This document shows positions 1-7,914 of a stretch of 10,971 nt of DNA, one piece after another. The notes under the pieces were generated by a model. That model was not told the origin of the DNA, did no database searches, and was given only the letters and a program-made list of their open reading frames with translations. The position numbers were made by a program, and so were the translations under genes. Numbering within the stretch: position 1 is the first letter of the stretch; every line of letters begins with the position of its first letter. The stretch is from Acidobacteriaceae bacterium (GTDB taxonomy: Bacteria; Acidobacteriota; Terriglobia; Terriglobales; Acidobacteriaceae), in NCBI GenBank assembly GCA_030838305.1, contig JAUTWY010000031.1, positions 1 through 10,971 on the forward strand, read 5' to 3'.

Positions 1-1171
1 CCATGAGCGACAAATTGTCCAGGCTGAAGCCCAGGAGATACATGCCTCCAAAGGTTCCGACCAGCGAAAGCGGTACGGCGACACTGGGAATAATCGTAGC
101 GCGCACGGTTCGCAGGAAAGCAAACACCACGAGGATTACAAGAATGATGGAAAGAATCAGCGTGAATTCAATGTCCTTCACCGAAGCGCGTACGGTGACG
201 GTGCGGTCCATGGCAACCGAGAGTGCAATCGCCGGAGAGATCGAGGACTGCAGATACGGCATCAACGCGGTCACCCGGTCCACCGTGTCAATAATGTTGG
301 CTCCCGGCTGGCGAAAGACAATGATAAGAACGCCGGGCTTGCCGTTGGCCAGGCCGATGTTGCGAACATCGGAAACCGAATCCTGCACATCGGCAACGTC
401 TCCCAGACGCACGGGCGCACCGTTGTGGTAAGCGACGATCAGCGGACGGTACTCATCCGCGGTAAAAAGTTGGTCGCTATCGCCAAAAGACCAGGAAGTT
501 GTCGCATTCGCTACTTGTCCCTTCGCCCGGTTCGCGTTAGCTGCATTCAGCGCCGTACGCACCGTGTCCAGCCCGACCCCGAGCTTGTTGAGCAGCATCG
601 GATTCACTTCAGCGCGCACCGCCGGTTGCGCCGCTCCGCCGACGAATACCTGGCCCACACCATCCACCTGTGCCAGCTTCTGCGCCAGGATAGAATCCGC
701 GGCGTCGTACATTTGCGGCACCGTCATGGTGTCGGAGGTCAGCGCCAAAATCAGGACTGGTGCGTCTGCGGGATTCGCTTTGCGATAGCTTGGATTGCTC
801 GGCAGGTTCGCCGGAAGTTGGCTGCGCGCGGCGTTGATGGCGGCCTGTACGTCACGGCCGGCGGCGTCGATGTTCCGGTTCAAGTCAAATTGCAGCACGA
901 TGCTGGTCGACCCCAGTTGGCTGGTCGACGTCATTTGATTGACCCCGGAGATGCGGCCAAACTGCCGCTCCAGCGGGGTCGCCACCGCAGACGCCATCGT
1001 CTGTGGGTCCGCTCCCGGCAAGCCTGCTCCCACACCAATGACCGGGAAATCCACGCGGGGCAGCGACGCCACCGGCAGAAAATTGAAGGCGAGAATTCCA
1101 GAGAGCAGGAGCGCCGCCGCCAGCAGCGACGTGCCAATCGGGCGCCGGATAAATGGAGCAGAAATACTCAT
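1..1171 (-). CDS. mdtC: RND efflux permease, MdtC-like (3' part lies beyond the left edge)
   Basis: Inner-membrane proton-driven drug exporter of the RND/HAE1 family, the second permease of an MdtABC-type pump. The gene starts at the ATG at 1171-1169 and stays open for 390 codons to the window edge, so the proton-relay region and C-terminal half (usual length about 1030 residues) are not seen. The N-terminus has the typical first membrane helix followed by LPVASLPRVDFPVI, then ATPLERQFGRISGV and QFDLNRNIDAAGRDVQAAIN of the porter domain. After these come the RQPGANIIDTVDRV segment and the second helix bundle, ending in DNLSLM just before the expected VVDD relay motif. The ARDVQAAINAA and YRKANPADAPV wording resembles E. 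coli MdtC more than MdtB. It lies 18 bp after the mdtB stop with only a weak ribosome site (GAAAG), so it is probably translated from the mdtABC transcript. Family assignment is secure; the B/C subtype comes from remembered sequences. Confidence 0.93.
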   Translation of the reverse strand, partial: MSISAPFIRRPIGTSLLAAALLLSGILAFNFLPVASLPRVDFPVIGVGAGLPGADPQTMASAVATPLERQFGRISGVNQMTSTSQLGSTSIVLQFDLNRNIDAAGRDVQAAINAARSQLPANLPSNPSYRKANPADAPVLILALTSDTMTVPQMYDAADSILAQKLAQVDGVGQVFVGGAAQPAVRAEVNPMLLNKLGVGLDTVRTALNAANANRAKGQVANATTSWSFGDSDQLFTADEYRPLIVAYHNGAPVRLGDVADVQDSVSDVRNIGLANGKPGVLIIVFRQPGANIIDTVDRVTALMPYLQSSISPAIALSVAMDRTVTVRASVKDIEFTLILSIILVILVVFAFLRTVRATIIPSVAVPLSLVGTFGGMYLLGFSLDNLSLM

Positions 1172-1189
1172 GCTTTCGAACCGCAAAGC

Positions 1190-4100
1190 CTAATCCGCCG
1201 AAGCATCTCCTGGAGCAGCTTCGTGCGGAATCGGATTGCCGATCTTGTATTTCTCAAATCGATGGGCCAGCCGGTCAAACCACAGATAGACCACCGGAGT
1301 CGTGTAAAGCGTAAGCAATTGGCTAAGAATCAAGCCGCCCACGATCGTAATGCCGAGTGGACGCCGCAGCTCCGCGCCAGTACCAGGCAGCAGGGCCAGA
1401 GGCAGGCCGCCGAGCAACGCCGCCATCGTCGTCATCATGATGGGACGGAAGCGCAGCAGGCAGGCTTGAAAGATGGCCTCTTCCGGCGGCTTGTGTTCCT
1501 CGCGCTCGGCCTCGAGCGCGAAATCGATCATCATAATAGCGTTCTTCTTGACGATGCCAATCAGCAGAATGATGCCGATGAGAGCGACCACGGTGAGATC
1601 GTTTCCCGTGAGCTGCAACGCCAAAATCGCGCCGACGCCGGCGGACGGCAGAGTTGAAAGAATCGTAATCGGGTGGATGTAGCTCTCATACAAGACGCCG
1701 AGCACGATGTAAACGGTAATCACAGCCGCCAAAATTAACCACGGTTCGCTGGAAAGAGAATTCTGGAATGCGGCGGCCGTCCCCTGAAATGAAGCATGAA
1801 TACTGGCCGGCAACTGAATGTCTTTCTCCGCCTGCTGGATGGCCTTTGTCGCTTCGCCCAAAGAAGCGCCCGGCGCCAGGTTGAAGGACAGGGTTACCAC
1901 GGGAAATTGTCCCTGATGGTTCACCGAGAGCGGAGTGTTCGTCGACTGTGTACGCGTAAAAGCTGAAATCGGAACCGGAGTTCCGCTGGTTGTGGCCGTG
2001 GCGGCATTGGCGGTAGGCGCGCCAGAATTCGCTATTGTGCTGCTAGGGCGAATATAGATGTCGTTCACCGCCTCGGGCGTCTGGGCAAAGCTGGGAAGGA
2101 CTTCCAGCACGACATGGTACTGATTCAACTGCGTGAAGATGGTTGAGACCAATCGCTGCCCGAAGGCGTCGTACAACGTGTTGTCGATCGCCTGAGGAAG
2201 AATTCCCAGCCGGGACGCGGTATCACGATCGATCGTGATGTTGGTTCTGAGGCCGCCGTTGAGTTGGTCGGTGGCGACATCGCGTAATTCAGGTGCTGAG
2301 CGCAATTTGTCCACGAGTTTGGGAGTCCATTGCGATAACTCCTGCGCATCCGCGTCTTCGATGGAGTACTGGAACTGAGTTCGGCTTACGCGGTCTTCCA
2401 CCGTCAGATCCTGCACCGGCTGCATATACAGAGTGATGCCATCCACCTTCGCGAGTTCAGGCTGCAACCGCCGGATAATTGCGGAAGCGTCATCGCTGCG
2501 TTGATCGCGCGGCTTCAAATTGATCTGAATGCGGCCGCTGTTGGGAGTCGTATTGGTGCCGTCGACGCCAATGAATGACGACAGGCTCTCCACATCCTTA
2601 TCTTGCAGGATCATTTTCGCCAGTTCCTGCTGGTGCAGGGCCATGGCGTTAAACGAAATGTTGTCGGGAGCTTGCGAAATTCCAAGAATCACGCCGGTAT
2701 CCTGCACTGGGAAAAAGCCTTTGGGCACGATTACGTAGAGAAGCAGGGTGAGAACCAAGGTTCCGAAAGTGACGAGCAAAGTTGCCGGCTGGTGCTTCAA
2801 CACCAACTTTACGGTGCGTCCGTAAAACGCAATGACCCGGTTGTAATAATCTTCCGTGACCTCGTAAAAGCGTCCCTTCTCGCCTTCCTTGCGGTGTTTG
2901 AGCAGCTTGGCGCACATCATGGGCGTCAAGGTTAAGGACACCCCTGCAGACACCAGAATCGTTACCGCCAATGTAACCGCGAATTCACGGAACAGCCGTC
3001 CGACAATATCGCCCATAAATAACAGCGGAATGAGCACGGCAATCAGTGACACGGTGAGCGACACAATGGTGAAGCCAATCTGCTCCGAACCTTTCAGCGC
3101 CGCATCCAGCGGCGAATCCCCGGCTTCGAGGTAGCGGTCGATGTTTTCAATCATCACGATGGCGTCATCCACCACGAATCCGGTGGAGATGGTCAACGCC
3201 ATAAGCGTCAGATTGTTGAGGCTGTAACCGAGAACGTACATCACGCCAAACGTTCCCACGATCGATAGTGGAACCGCGATGCTGGGAATAAATGTCGCTC
3301 GCAGGTTTCGGAGAAAAAGGAAAATAACGATGACCACCAGCACAATGGTCAGGGCCAATTCGAGCTCAACATCTTTTACGGACGCGCGGATGGTTGTGGT
3401 CCGGTCCGTGAGAATCTGCACCTTCACCGCCGAAGGCAGCGACGCCTGTAGTTGCGGCAACAGCTTCTTGATCCGGTCAACCACGCTAATGATGTTCGCC
3501 CCCGGCTGTCGCTGGACGTTCACAATCACCGCTGGAGTCAGATTCATCCAGGCAGCAAGGTGGGTGTTCTCCGTGCCGTCGATAACGTTGGCCACGTCGC
3601 TGAGACGCACCGGCGCGCCGTTGCGGTAAGCAACGACAACTGGTTTGTACTGGTCACTGGAGAAAAGTTGATCATTGGCTCCGATGGTGTAGGACTGGCG
3701 CGCTCCGTCGATGACACCCTTCGCCTGATCGACATTGGCCTGGGCCATCGCCGTGCGAATGTCTTCGAGGCTCAATCCGTAGGAGGCAAGTGCGGTTGGG
3801 TTTACCTGAATTCTCACCGCGGGCTTCTGCCCACCGCTGATGGAAACCAAGCCCACTCCCGGCAGCTGCGAGACTTTTTGCGCCAGAGCAGTGTCAGCGA
3901 GATCTTCCACCTTGGATAAAGCAAGCGAGTCCGATGTCATGGCCAGCGTCAGAATCGGCGCGTCCGCAGGATTCACTTTGTTGTAAATTGGGGGATTTGG
4001 CAGATCCGTGGGCAGGTAGGTCGATCCTGAATTGATGGCGGCCTGCACCTGTTGCTCTTCGACGTCGATATTCTGGTCGAGCGCAAATTGCAGGGTAATC

Positions 4101-4369
4101 ACCGAGCTACCAAACGAACTCGTGGAGGTCATCTGGCTCAGTCCTGGAACCTGGCCAAACTGACGCTCCAGCGGCGAGGTAACCGACGACGCCATTACGT
4201 CGGGATCCGCTCCGGGATAAAACGTCACGACCTGAATGGTCGGATAGTCGACTTCGGGCAGGGCGGAGACGGGAAGTTGCAGGAACGCCACCCAGCCGAT
4301 CAGCAGCACGCCCACCATCAACAGAGTGGTCGCCACTGGCCGGAGAATAAACAGTCTTGAAGGACTCAT
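1190..4369 (-). CDS. mdtB: RND efflux permease, MdtB-like
   Basis: Full-length (1059 aa) inner-membrane RND/HAE1 multidrug exporter that should form a heterotrimer with the MdtC-like protein and export through the MdtA adaptor and an outer-membrane channel. The N-terminus (SRLFILRPVATTLLMVGVLL, then PVSALPEVDYPTIQVV) closely follows E. coli MdtB. The proton-relay aspartates are D401-D402 in GFVVDDAIVMIEN, and the relay lysine is K942 in GIVKKNAIMMIDF, equivalent to AcrB D407/D408 and K940. Other family blocks include LFREFAVTLAV, SLTLTPMMCAKLL, IVPKGFFPVQDTG and SELRRPLG-type ELRRPLGITIVGG. An Ala/Thr/Ser-rich stretch at about residues 776-797 has no counterpart in E. coli MdtB. The ATG overlaps the mdtA stop as ATGA (4366-4369). 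No good ribosome site precedes it, so translational coupling is likely. The stop is TAG at 1192-1190. Confidence 0.97.
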   Translation of the reverse strand: MSPSRLFILRPVATTLLMVGVLLIGWVAFLQLPVSALPEVDYPTIQVVTFYPGADPDVMASSVTSPLERQFGQVPGLSQMTSTSSFGSSVITLQFALDQNIDVEEQQVQAAINSGSTYLPTDLPNPPIYNKVNPADAPILTLAMTSDSLALSKVEDLADTALAQKVSQLPGVGLVSISGGQKPAVRIQVNPTALASYGLSLEDIRTAMAQANVDQAKGVIDGARQSYTIGANDQLFSSDQYKPVVVAYRNGAPVRLSDVANVIDGTENTHLAAWMNLTPAVIVNVQRQPGANIISVVDRIKKLLPQLQASLPSAVKVQILTDRTTTIRASVKDVELELALTIVLVVIVIFLFLRNLRATFIPSIAVPLSIVGTFGVMYVLGYSLNNLTLMALTISTGFVVDDAIVMIENIDRYLEAGDSPLDAALKGSEQIGFTIVSLTVSLIAVLIPLLFMGDIVGRLFREFAVTLAVTILVSAGVSLTLTPMMCAKLLKHRKEGEKGRFYEVTEDYYNRVIAFYGRTVKLVLKHQPATLLVTFGTLVLTLLLYVIVPKGFFPVQDTGVILGISQAPDNISFNAMALHQQELAKMILQDKDVESLSSFIGVDGTNTTPNSGRIQINLKPRDQRSDDASAIIRRLQPELAKVDGITLYMQPVQDLTVEDRVSRTQFQYSIEDADAQELSQWTPKLVDKLRSAPELRDVATDQLNGGLRTNITIDRDTASRLGILPQAIDNTLYDAFGQRLVSTIFTQLNQYHVVLEVLPSFAQTPEAVNDIYIRPSSTIANSGAPTANAATATTSGTPVPISAFTRTQSTNTPLSVNHQGQFPVVTLSFNLAPGASLGEATKAIQQAEKDIQLPASIHASFQGTAAAFQNSLSSEPWLILAAVITVYIVLGVLYESYIHPITILSTLPSAGVGAILALQLTGNDLTVVALIGIILLIGIVKKNAIMMIDFALEAEREEHKPPEEAIFQACLLRFRPIMMTTMAALLGGLPLALLPGTGAELRRPLGITIVGGLILSQLLTLYTTPVVYLWFDRLAHRFEKYKIGNPIPHEAAPGDASAD
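4366..4369 (-). other. ATGA stop-start overlap of mdtA and mdtB
   Basis: Read on the minus strand, the four bases form ATGA: the ATG starts mdtB and the TGA ends mdtA. Such overlaps normally mean that the same ribosomes re-initiate, which keeps adaptor and permease in step. The absence of a strong ribosome site before mdtB agrees with this. Confidence 0.9.
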
Positions 4370-5667
4370 GAAGCCGGGGTTCCCGATGCGGGAGCGCCAC
4401 TCCCGTTTCCTCCGTTGGGCGCATTGCCGGGGGCGGTATTTCTCGGTTCTACTTTGCTGCCGGTTTGCAGCTTATCCTGGCCATCGGTGACCACCATGTC
4501 CCCTGGATTCAGGCCGCTCGTAATGGTCGTGATATTGCCCTGAGTCAGCGAAATGGCTACCGTGCGCGCTTCGACGGTTTTGTCGGCCTTCAAGGCATAG
4601 ACGAACGTTCCTTGCGGACCGCGCAAAATTGCGGCCGTAGGCAGCACGGTGCTGTTCTTCCGCGTCTCGAGCAGCAGGTTCGCATTCACGAACTGGTTGG
4701 GCCAGAGTTGGTTGTCGGCGTTGTCGAATACGGCTTTCAGCTTCGCGGTGCCCGTCGTCGGATCAATCTGGTTATCAATCGTCTGCAGTTTGCCGGTCGC
4801 CAGCTTGGTCTGGTTGTCCCGGCTGTAGGCATCCACTTGCAGCGTGGAGTTCTTCATGTGCTTGGAAACCGTCTGCAACTGATCCTCGGGCAGGGTGAAG
4901 ATCACCGCGATCGGTTGTAATTGCGTGAGGATCAGCATGGGAGTGGTGTCGGATGCGTGCACGATGTTCCCCGGATCCACCTGCCGCAAACCGATACGTC
5001 CGGCGAAGGGAGCGGTGATGTGGCAGTAAACAATCTGAAGCTTGGCGTTATTCACCTGTGCCTGGTCGGTACGCACCTGTCCATCAAGTTGATCCACTGT
5101 GGCTTTCTGGGTATCGACTTGCTGCTGCGCAATGCTGCCGGAGGGAATCAACGATGTATAGCGGTCCAAGTTCAGTCTTGCGTCACGTAACGTCGCCTGA
5201 TCCTTGAACAGTTGCGCCTGCATTTGTTCCAGTTGCACCTGGTAGGGTCGCGGATCGATTACGATCAGCAGCTCCCCTTGTTTCACGTTCTGGCCTTCTC
5301 TTACGTTTACCTGCATGATCTGGCCATCAACGCGACCCTTGATGTTTGCTGTATTGAAGGCCGTCACCGAGCCTAGCCCGGTAAGGTAAACAGGCACATC
5401 TTGCTGTTCCACTTTGGCGACCGCGACCGAAACCGTACGCGGGGCAGCGGCTTGGGCCTTTTGCTGCTTGGTATCGCCAGCGCTGCAGCCAAGGAAGAAT
5501 GCGCAATATAACCCAGGAAGAAGCGTCAATACCAGTCGGAGTCGGCTCCGGGTGAGGAACGCAAGTTTGTGGCGCGGAGAATGCGAATCGATGGTCTTCA
5601 ATATCCTAATCCCATTGCAACTTTCCACAGGATCGGCGAAAGCCTGCCGTTGGTTAGACGTATTCAT
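4366..5667 (-). CDS. mdtA: Periplasmic adaptor (membrane fusion protein) of the MdtABC-type pump
   Basis: Adaptor linking the two RND permeases to an outer-membrane channel. From the ATG at 5667 it is 433 aa. Residues 45-60 are hydrophobic and end in FLGC (Cys61), a near-lipobox, so it may be a lipoprotein. Then come a first lipoyl half (about 97-139, REGQNVKQGELLIVIDPRPY), an alpha-hairpin (about 141-210), a second lipoyl half with TAPFAGRIGLRQVDPGN (218-234), and beta-barrel/membrane-proximal parts including FTLPEDQL, DNQIDPTTGTAKLKA and WPNQFVNA. These match E. coli MdtA block for block. The last 25 residues are Gly/Asn/Pro/Ala-rich and probably disordered. The start is uncertain. The frame is open to an ATG at 5838, but the extra 57 residues look non-native. 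A TTG at 5601 behind GGGATTAGGATA would give a shorter, more usual signal region. The stop overlaps the mdtB start by 4 bp. Confidence 0.93.
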   Translation of the reverse strand: MNTSNQRQAFADPVESCNGIRILKTIDSHSPRHKLAFLTRSRLRLVLTLLPGLYCAFFLGCSAGDTKQQKAQAAAPRTVSVAVAKVEQQDVPVYLTGLGSVTAFNTANIKGRVDGQIMQVNVREGQNVKQGELLIVIDPRPYQVQLEQMQAQLFKDQATLRDARLNLDRYTSLIPSGSIAQQQVDTQKATVDQLDGQVRTDQAQVNNAKLQIVYCHITAPFAGRIGLRQVDPGNIVHASDTTPMLILTQLQPIAVIFTLPEDQLQTVSKHMKNSTLQVDAYSRDNQTKLATGKLQTIDNQIDPTTGTAKLKAVFDNADNQLWPNQFVNANLLLETRKNSTVLPTAAILRGPQGTFVYALKADKTVEARTVAISLTQGNITTITSGLNPGDMVVTDGQDKLQTGSKVEPRNTAPGNAPNGGNGSGAPASGTPAS

Positions 5668-5870
5668 TGTCAACTCGGTTGCGGCAACTCTGCCGGGGAA
5701 ACGGCAGTGTATCGGGTTACGCCAAAGGTTCTCCCGCTGGAGACGCTCAGGTAGGAACCGGAACGCAGGCGCAATAGTCGAACCCTGCTCCGCCAGCATC
5801 AACCGTGGAATTGCAGAGGTCAAGGCCAGGGCGAACATTTTACAAATCTTTACTCGCTTTGACCGTGCCT
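5668..5870 (-). promoter_or_regulatory. Gap between leuD and mdtA, probable mdtABC control region
   Basis: This 203-bp stretch follows the leuD stop and precedes the chosen mdtA start. It holds no recognisable gene. The mdtA frame continues open through it to 5838 but gives no family-like sequence. Possible promoter pieces on the minus strand are TAAAAT near 5838 and a TTGACC near 5823, but no well-spaced -35/-10 pair can be named. The half nearest mdtA is rich in dyads (separate entry). No hairpin with a T-run that would end the leuCD transcript is visible, so read-through from leuCD is possible. Confidence 0.35.
5671..5707 (-). promoter_or_regulatory. Cluster of inverted repeats just upstream of mdtA
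   Basis: On the plus strand the bases show three dyads. CAAC-tcg-GTTG lies at 5671-5681. GTTGC-g-GCAAC lies at 5678-5688 and shares the GTTG arm with the first. CTGCCG-gggaaa-CGGCAG lies at 5690-5707 and has a perfect 6-bp stem. They sit 4 to 40 bases before the ATG at 5667. They could be a repressor operator (TetR- and MarR-type regulators often control such pumps) or RNA hairpins covering the ribosome site. No T-run follows on the minus strand, so this is not a standard terminator. The dyads are seen; the role is inferred. Confidence 0.35.
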
Positions 5871-6488
5871 TTACGGTTTGGCCGGTTGCAGGCTGGGTGG
5901 CAGCGGATGCACGGCTTCATAAGCCGCAATTTCCCCTTCGTGTTGCAAGGTGAGCCCGATATCGTCCAGACCGTTAAGCAGGCAATGCCGGACGAATTCG
6001 TCGATGGGGAACTTCGCGCAAAAGCCGTGATCGTCATGGACCTCGCATTGCTCCAGGTCGACAGTTAGCTGGTAATTTTCCATTTCGCGGGCGCGACGCA
6101 TCACCGCAGAGGCCTCATCCTCGCTCAGCAGCACAGTAAGAAAACCATTTTTCGTGCTGTTGTTGGCGAAGATGTCGGCGAAGGAGGACGAAATGACGGC
6201 GCGGAATCCGAAATCGGCCAATGCCCAGACCGCGTGCTCCCGCGAGGAGCCGCAGCCAAAATTCCTTCCAGCGACAAGAATACTTGCGCCTTTGTAGCGC
6301 GGCTCGTCCAGAACAAAACCCGCGTTCTTCTTTCCATCCGCGGAAAAACGCCAATCATAAAATAGGAACTGGCCGAAGCCGGTACGTTCAATGCGTTTCA
6401 GAAACTGCTTGGGAATGATCTGGTCTGTGTCGACATTCACGCGATCAAGCGGAGCGACCCGGCCGCGATGGGTACGAAATGGTTTCAC
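5871..6488 (-). CDS. leuD: 3-isopropylmalate dehydratase small subunit
   Basis: Small (swivel-domain) subunit of isopropylmalate isomerase. With LeuC it converts 2-isopropylmalate to 3-isopropylmalate in leucine biosynthesis in the cytoplasm. The product is 205 aa, the normal size. Visible blocks are the N-terminal KPFRTHRGRVAPLDRVNVDT followed by DQIIPKQFLKR (about residues 2-32), and NFGCGSSREHAVWAL (76-90), the substrate-loop signature. The start is set at the GTG at 6488-6486. A clear ribosome site AAGGA (plus-strand TCCTT, 6496-6500) lies 7 bases before it, and family members begin with this KPF-type sequence. The frame stays open upstream to an ATG at 6548, but that would overlap the end of leuC and add unrelated residues. 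Stop is TAA. It sits 16 bp after leuC, consistent with one operon. Confidence 0.96.
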   Translation of the reverse strand: MKPFRTHRGRVAPLDRVNVDTDQIIPKQFLKRIERTGFGQFLFYDWRFSADGKKNAGFVLDEPRYKGASILVAGRNFGCGSSREHAVWALADFGFRAVISSSFADIFANNSTKNGFLTVLLSEDEASAVMRRAREMENYQLTVDLEQCEVHDDHGFCAKFPIDEFVRHCLLNGLDDIGLTLQHEGEIAAYEAVHPLPPSLQPAKP

Positions 6489-6495
6489 TGCCCGT

Positions 6496-6500
6496 TCCTT
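6496..6500 (-). promoter_or_regulatory. Ribosome binding site of leuD
   Basis: AAGGA on the minus strand, 7 bases before the GTG codon at 6488. It decides the leuD start in favour of GTG over the farther upstream ATG at 6548, and lies in the short leuC-leuD gap. Confidence 0.8.
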
Positions 6501-6504
6501 AGGG

Positions 6505-7914
6505 TCATTGGAATTTCCAATTGCGAATATCCGTAAAGTGTCCGGCAATCGCCGCCGCTGCCGCCATCATCGGACTTACCAGATGGGTTCGTCCCCCGCG
6601 TCCTTGCCGGCCTTCAAAATTCCGGTTGCTGGTGGAAGCACAGCGCTCGCCAGGTTGCAGAATGTCGGGATTCATCCCCAGGCACATCGAGCATCCCGAT
6701 TCGCGCCACTCGAAACCCGCATCCAAAAAAATCTGATGCAGCCCTTCCTGCTCGGCCGCCCGCTTTACGGTCTGCGACCCTGGAACCACCATGGCGCGCA
6801 CCTTCGCACTCACATGATGGCCTCGAGCCACGCGCGCTGCCGCCCGTAAATCTTCAATCCGCGAGTTGGTGCACGATCCAATAAAAACCCGGTCGATCCC
6901 GATGTCTTGAATGCGCTTCCCAGGCTCCAACCCCATGTACTGCAAGGCAAGCTCGGTTGCGCGGCGATCGGATTCTTTCAACCCGCCGATATCCGGCACC
7001 TGTCCTGTCACCGGAGCCACCATTCCGGGATTCGTTCCCCAAGTCACAAATGGAGAAAGCTGGGCTCCGTCGATTTCGACGACTTTGTCGAATGTGCTTC
7101 CCTGGTCCGAAGGCAAGCTGCGCCAGTAATCGACTGCCTGCTCCCATTCGTATCCGCGAGGCGCAAATCTCTTTCCCTTCACATACCCAAATGTCACCTC
7201 GTCGGGGGCCACCATTCCGGCCCGAGCCCCAGCTTCAATGCTCATGTTGCACAGGGTCATGCGGCCTTCCATAGAAAGCGCACGCACCGCCTCGCCCGCG
7301 TATTCAATCACGTGCCCGGTGGCACCGTCGGTGCCGATTTGCCCAATGATTCCCAAGGCGATGTCTTTTGCCGTCACGCCTTCAGGCAATCGTCCGCGTA
7401 CATCGATCTTCATCGTCTTCGGCGTCTGCTGGGCCAGACACTGGGTCGCGAGCACGTGCTCCACTTCCGACGTGCCAATGCCGAACGCAAGCGCGCCGAA
7501 TGCGCCGTGGGTACTGGTATGGCTATCGCCGCAGACGATCGTCATCCCCGGCTGCGTCAGCCCCAACTCCGGGCCGATCACATGGACAATCCCCTGGTCC
7601 GGCGAATCCATGTCGAACAGCCGCACCGCGAATTCCTTGCAGTTGGCCTGGAGCGCGGCAATCTGTTTCGCGGCGATTAGATCGGTAATCGGGGTTCCGC
7701 GCGGCTCGGTCGGAATATTGTGGTCGACGGTAGCGACGGTACGTGCGGGTTGCCGGACCCTTCTTCCCGAAACGCGCAAACCATCGAAGGCCTGCGGCGA
7801 AGTCACCTCGTGCACCAGATGCAAATCGATGTAGATGATCGGAGATCGACCGCTCGGTTGCGCCACCAAGTGGGCGTTCCAGATCTTTTCGAAGAGTGTT
7901 CGCTTGGATGACAT
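6505..7914 (-). CDS. leuC: 3-isopropylmalate dehydratase large subunit
   Basis: Large, catalytic subunit of isopropylmalate isomerase, an aconitase-family enzyme with a [4Fe-4S] cluster. It pairs with LeuD, encoded 16 bp downstream. The product is 469 aa, the usual length. The cluster cysteines are visible as C348 (FIGSCTNSR), C408 and C411 (SGCSMCLGMN), nearly the same numbering as in E. coli LeuC. Other signatures are TLFEKIWNAHLV at the N-terminus, DHNIPTE (64-70), CGDSHTSTHGAFG (128-140), GTSEVEHVLATQ and SNRNFEGRQGRGGRTHLVSP (429-448). The start ATG at 7914 is firm: an in-frame TGA lies 12 bases upstream. No good ribosome site is visible before it. Stop is TGA at 6507-6505. No leucine-rich leader peptide is seen upstream. 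Confidence 0.98.
   Translation of the reverse strand: MSSKRTLFEKIWNAHLVAQPSGRSPIIYIDLHLVHEVTSPQAFDGLRVSGRRVRQPARTVATVDHNIPTEPRGTPITDLIAAKQIAALQANCKEFAVRLFDMDSPDQGIVHVIGPELGLTQPGMTIVCGDSHTSTHGAFGALAFGIGTSEVEHVLATQCLAQQTPKTMKIDVRGRLPEGVTAKDIALGIIGQIGTDGATGHVIEYAGEAVRALSMEGRMTLCNMSIEAGARAGMVAPDEVTFGYVKGKRFAPRGYEWEQAVDYWRSLPSDQGSTFDKVVEIDGAQLSPFVTWGTNPGMVAPVTGQVPDIGGLKESDRRATELALQYMGLEPGKRIQDIGIDRVFIGSCTNSRIEDLRAAARVARGHHVSAKVRAMVVPGSQTVKRAAEQEGLHQIFLDAGFEWRESGCSMCLGMNPDILQPGERCASTSNRNFEGRQGRGGRTHLVSPMMAAAAAIAGHFTDIRNWKFQ

Noticed and set aside
425..1657. 410-codon open frame on the plus strand
   Set aside because: It runs antisense through the conserved 5' part of mdtC and the 3' part of mdtB. 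The protein is rich in Arg, Gln and His and has no recognisable domain; it is a shadow of GC-rich coding sequence.
5690..5707. Hairpin considered as the leuCD terminator
   Set aside because: No T-run follows the stem on the minus strand and it lies close to the mdtA start, far from the leuD stop.
5818..5864. GGTCAA / TTGACC inverted repeat after leuD
   Set aside because: The arms are only 6 bp with a 35-base loop, which is easily expected by chance.
6489..6548. Longer leuD start at the ATG at 6548
   Set aside because: It would overlap the leuC end by 44 bases and add residues unlike LeuD, whereas the GTG at 6488 has an AAGGA site at proper spacing.
6907..7680. 257-codon plus-strand frame opposite leuC
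   Set aside because: It is fully antisense to conserved LeuC sequence, with His/Arg-rich, non-family composition.
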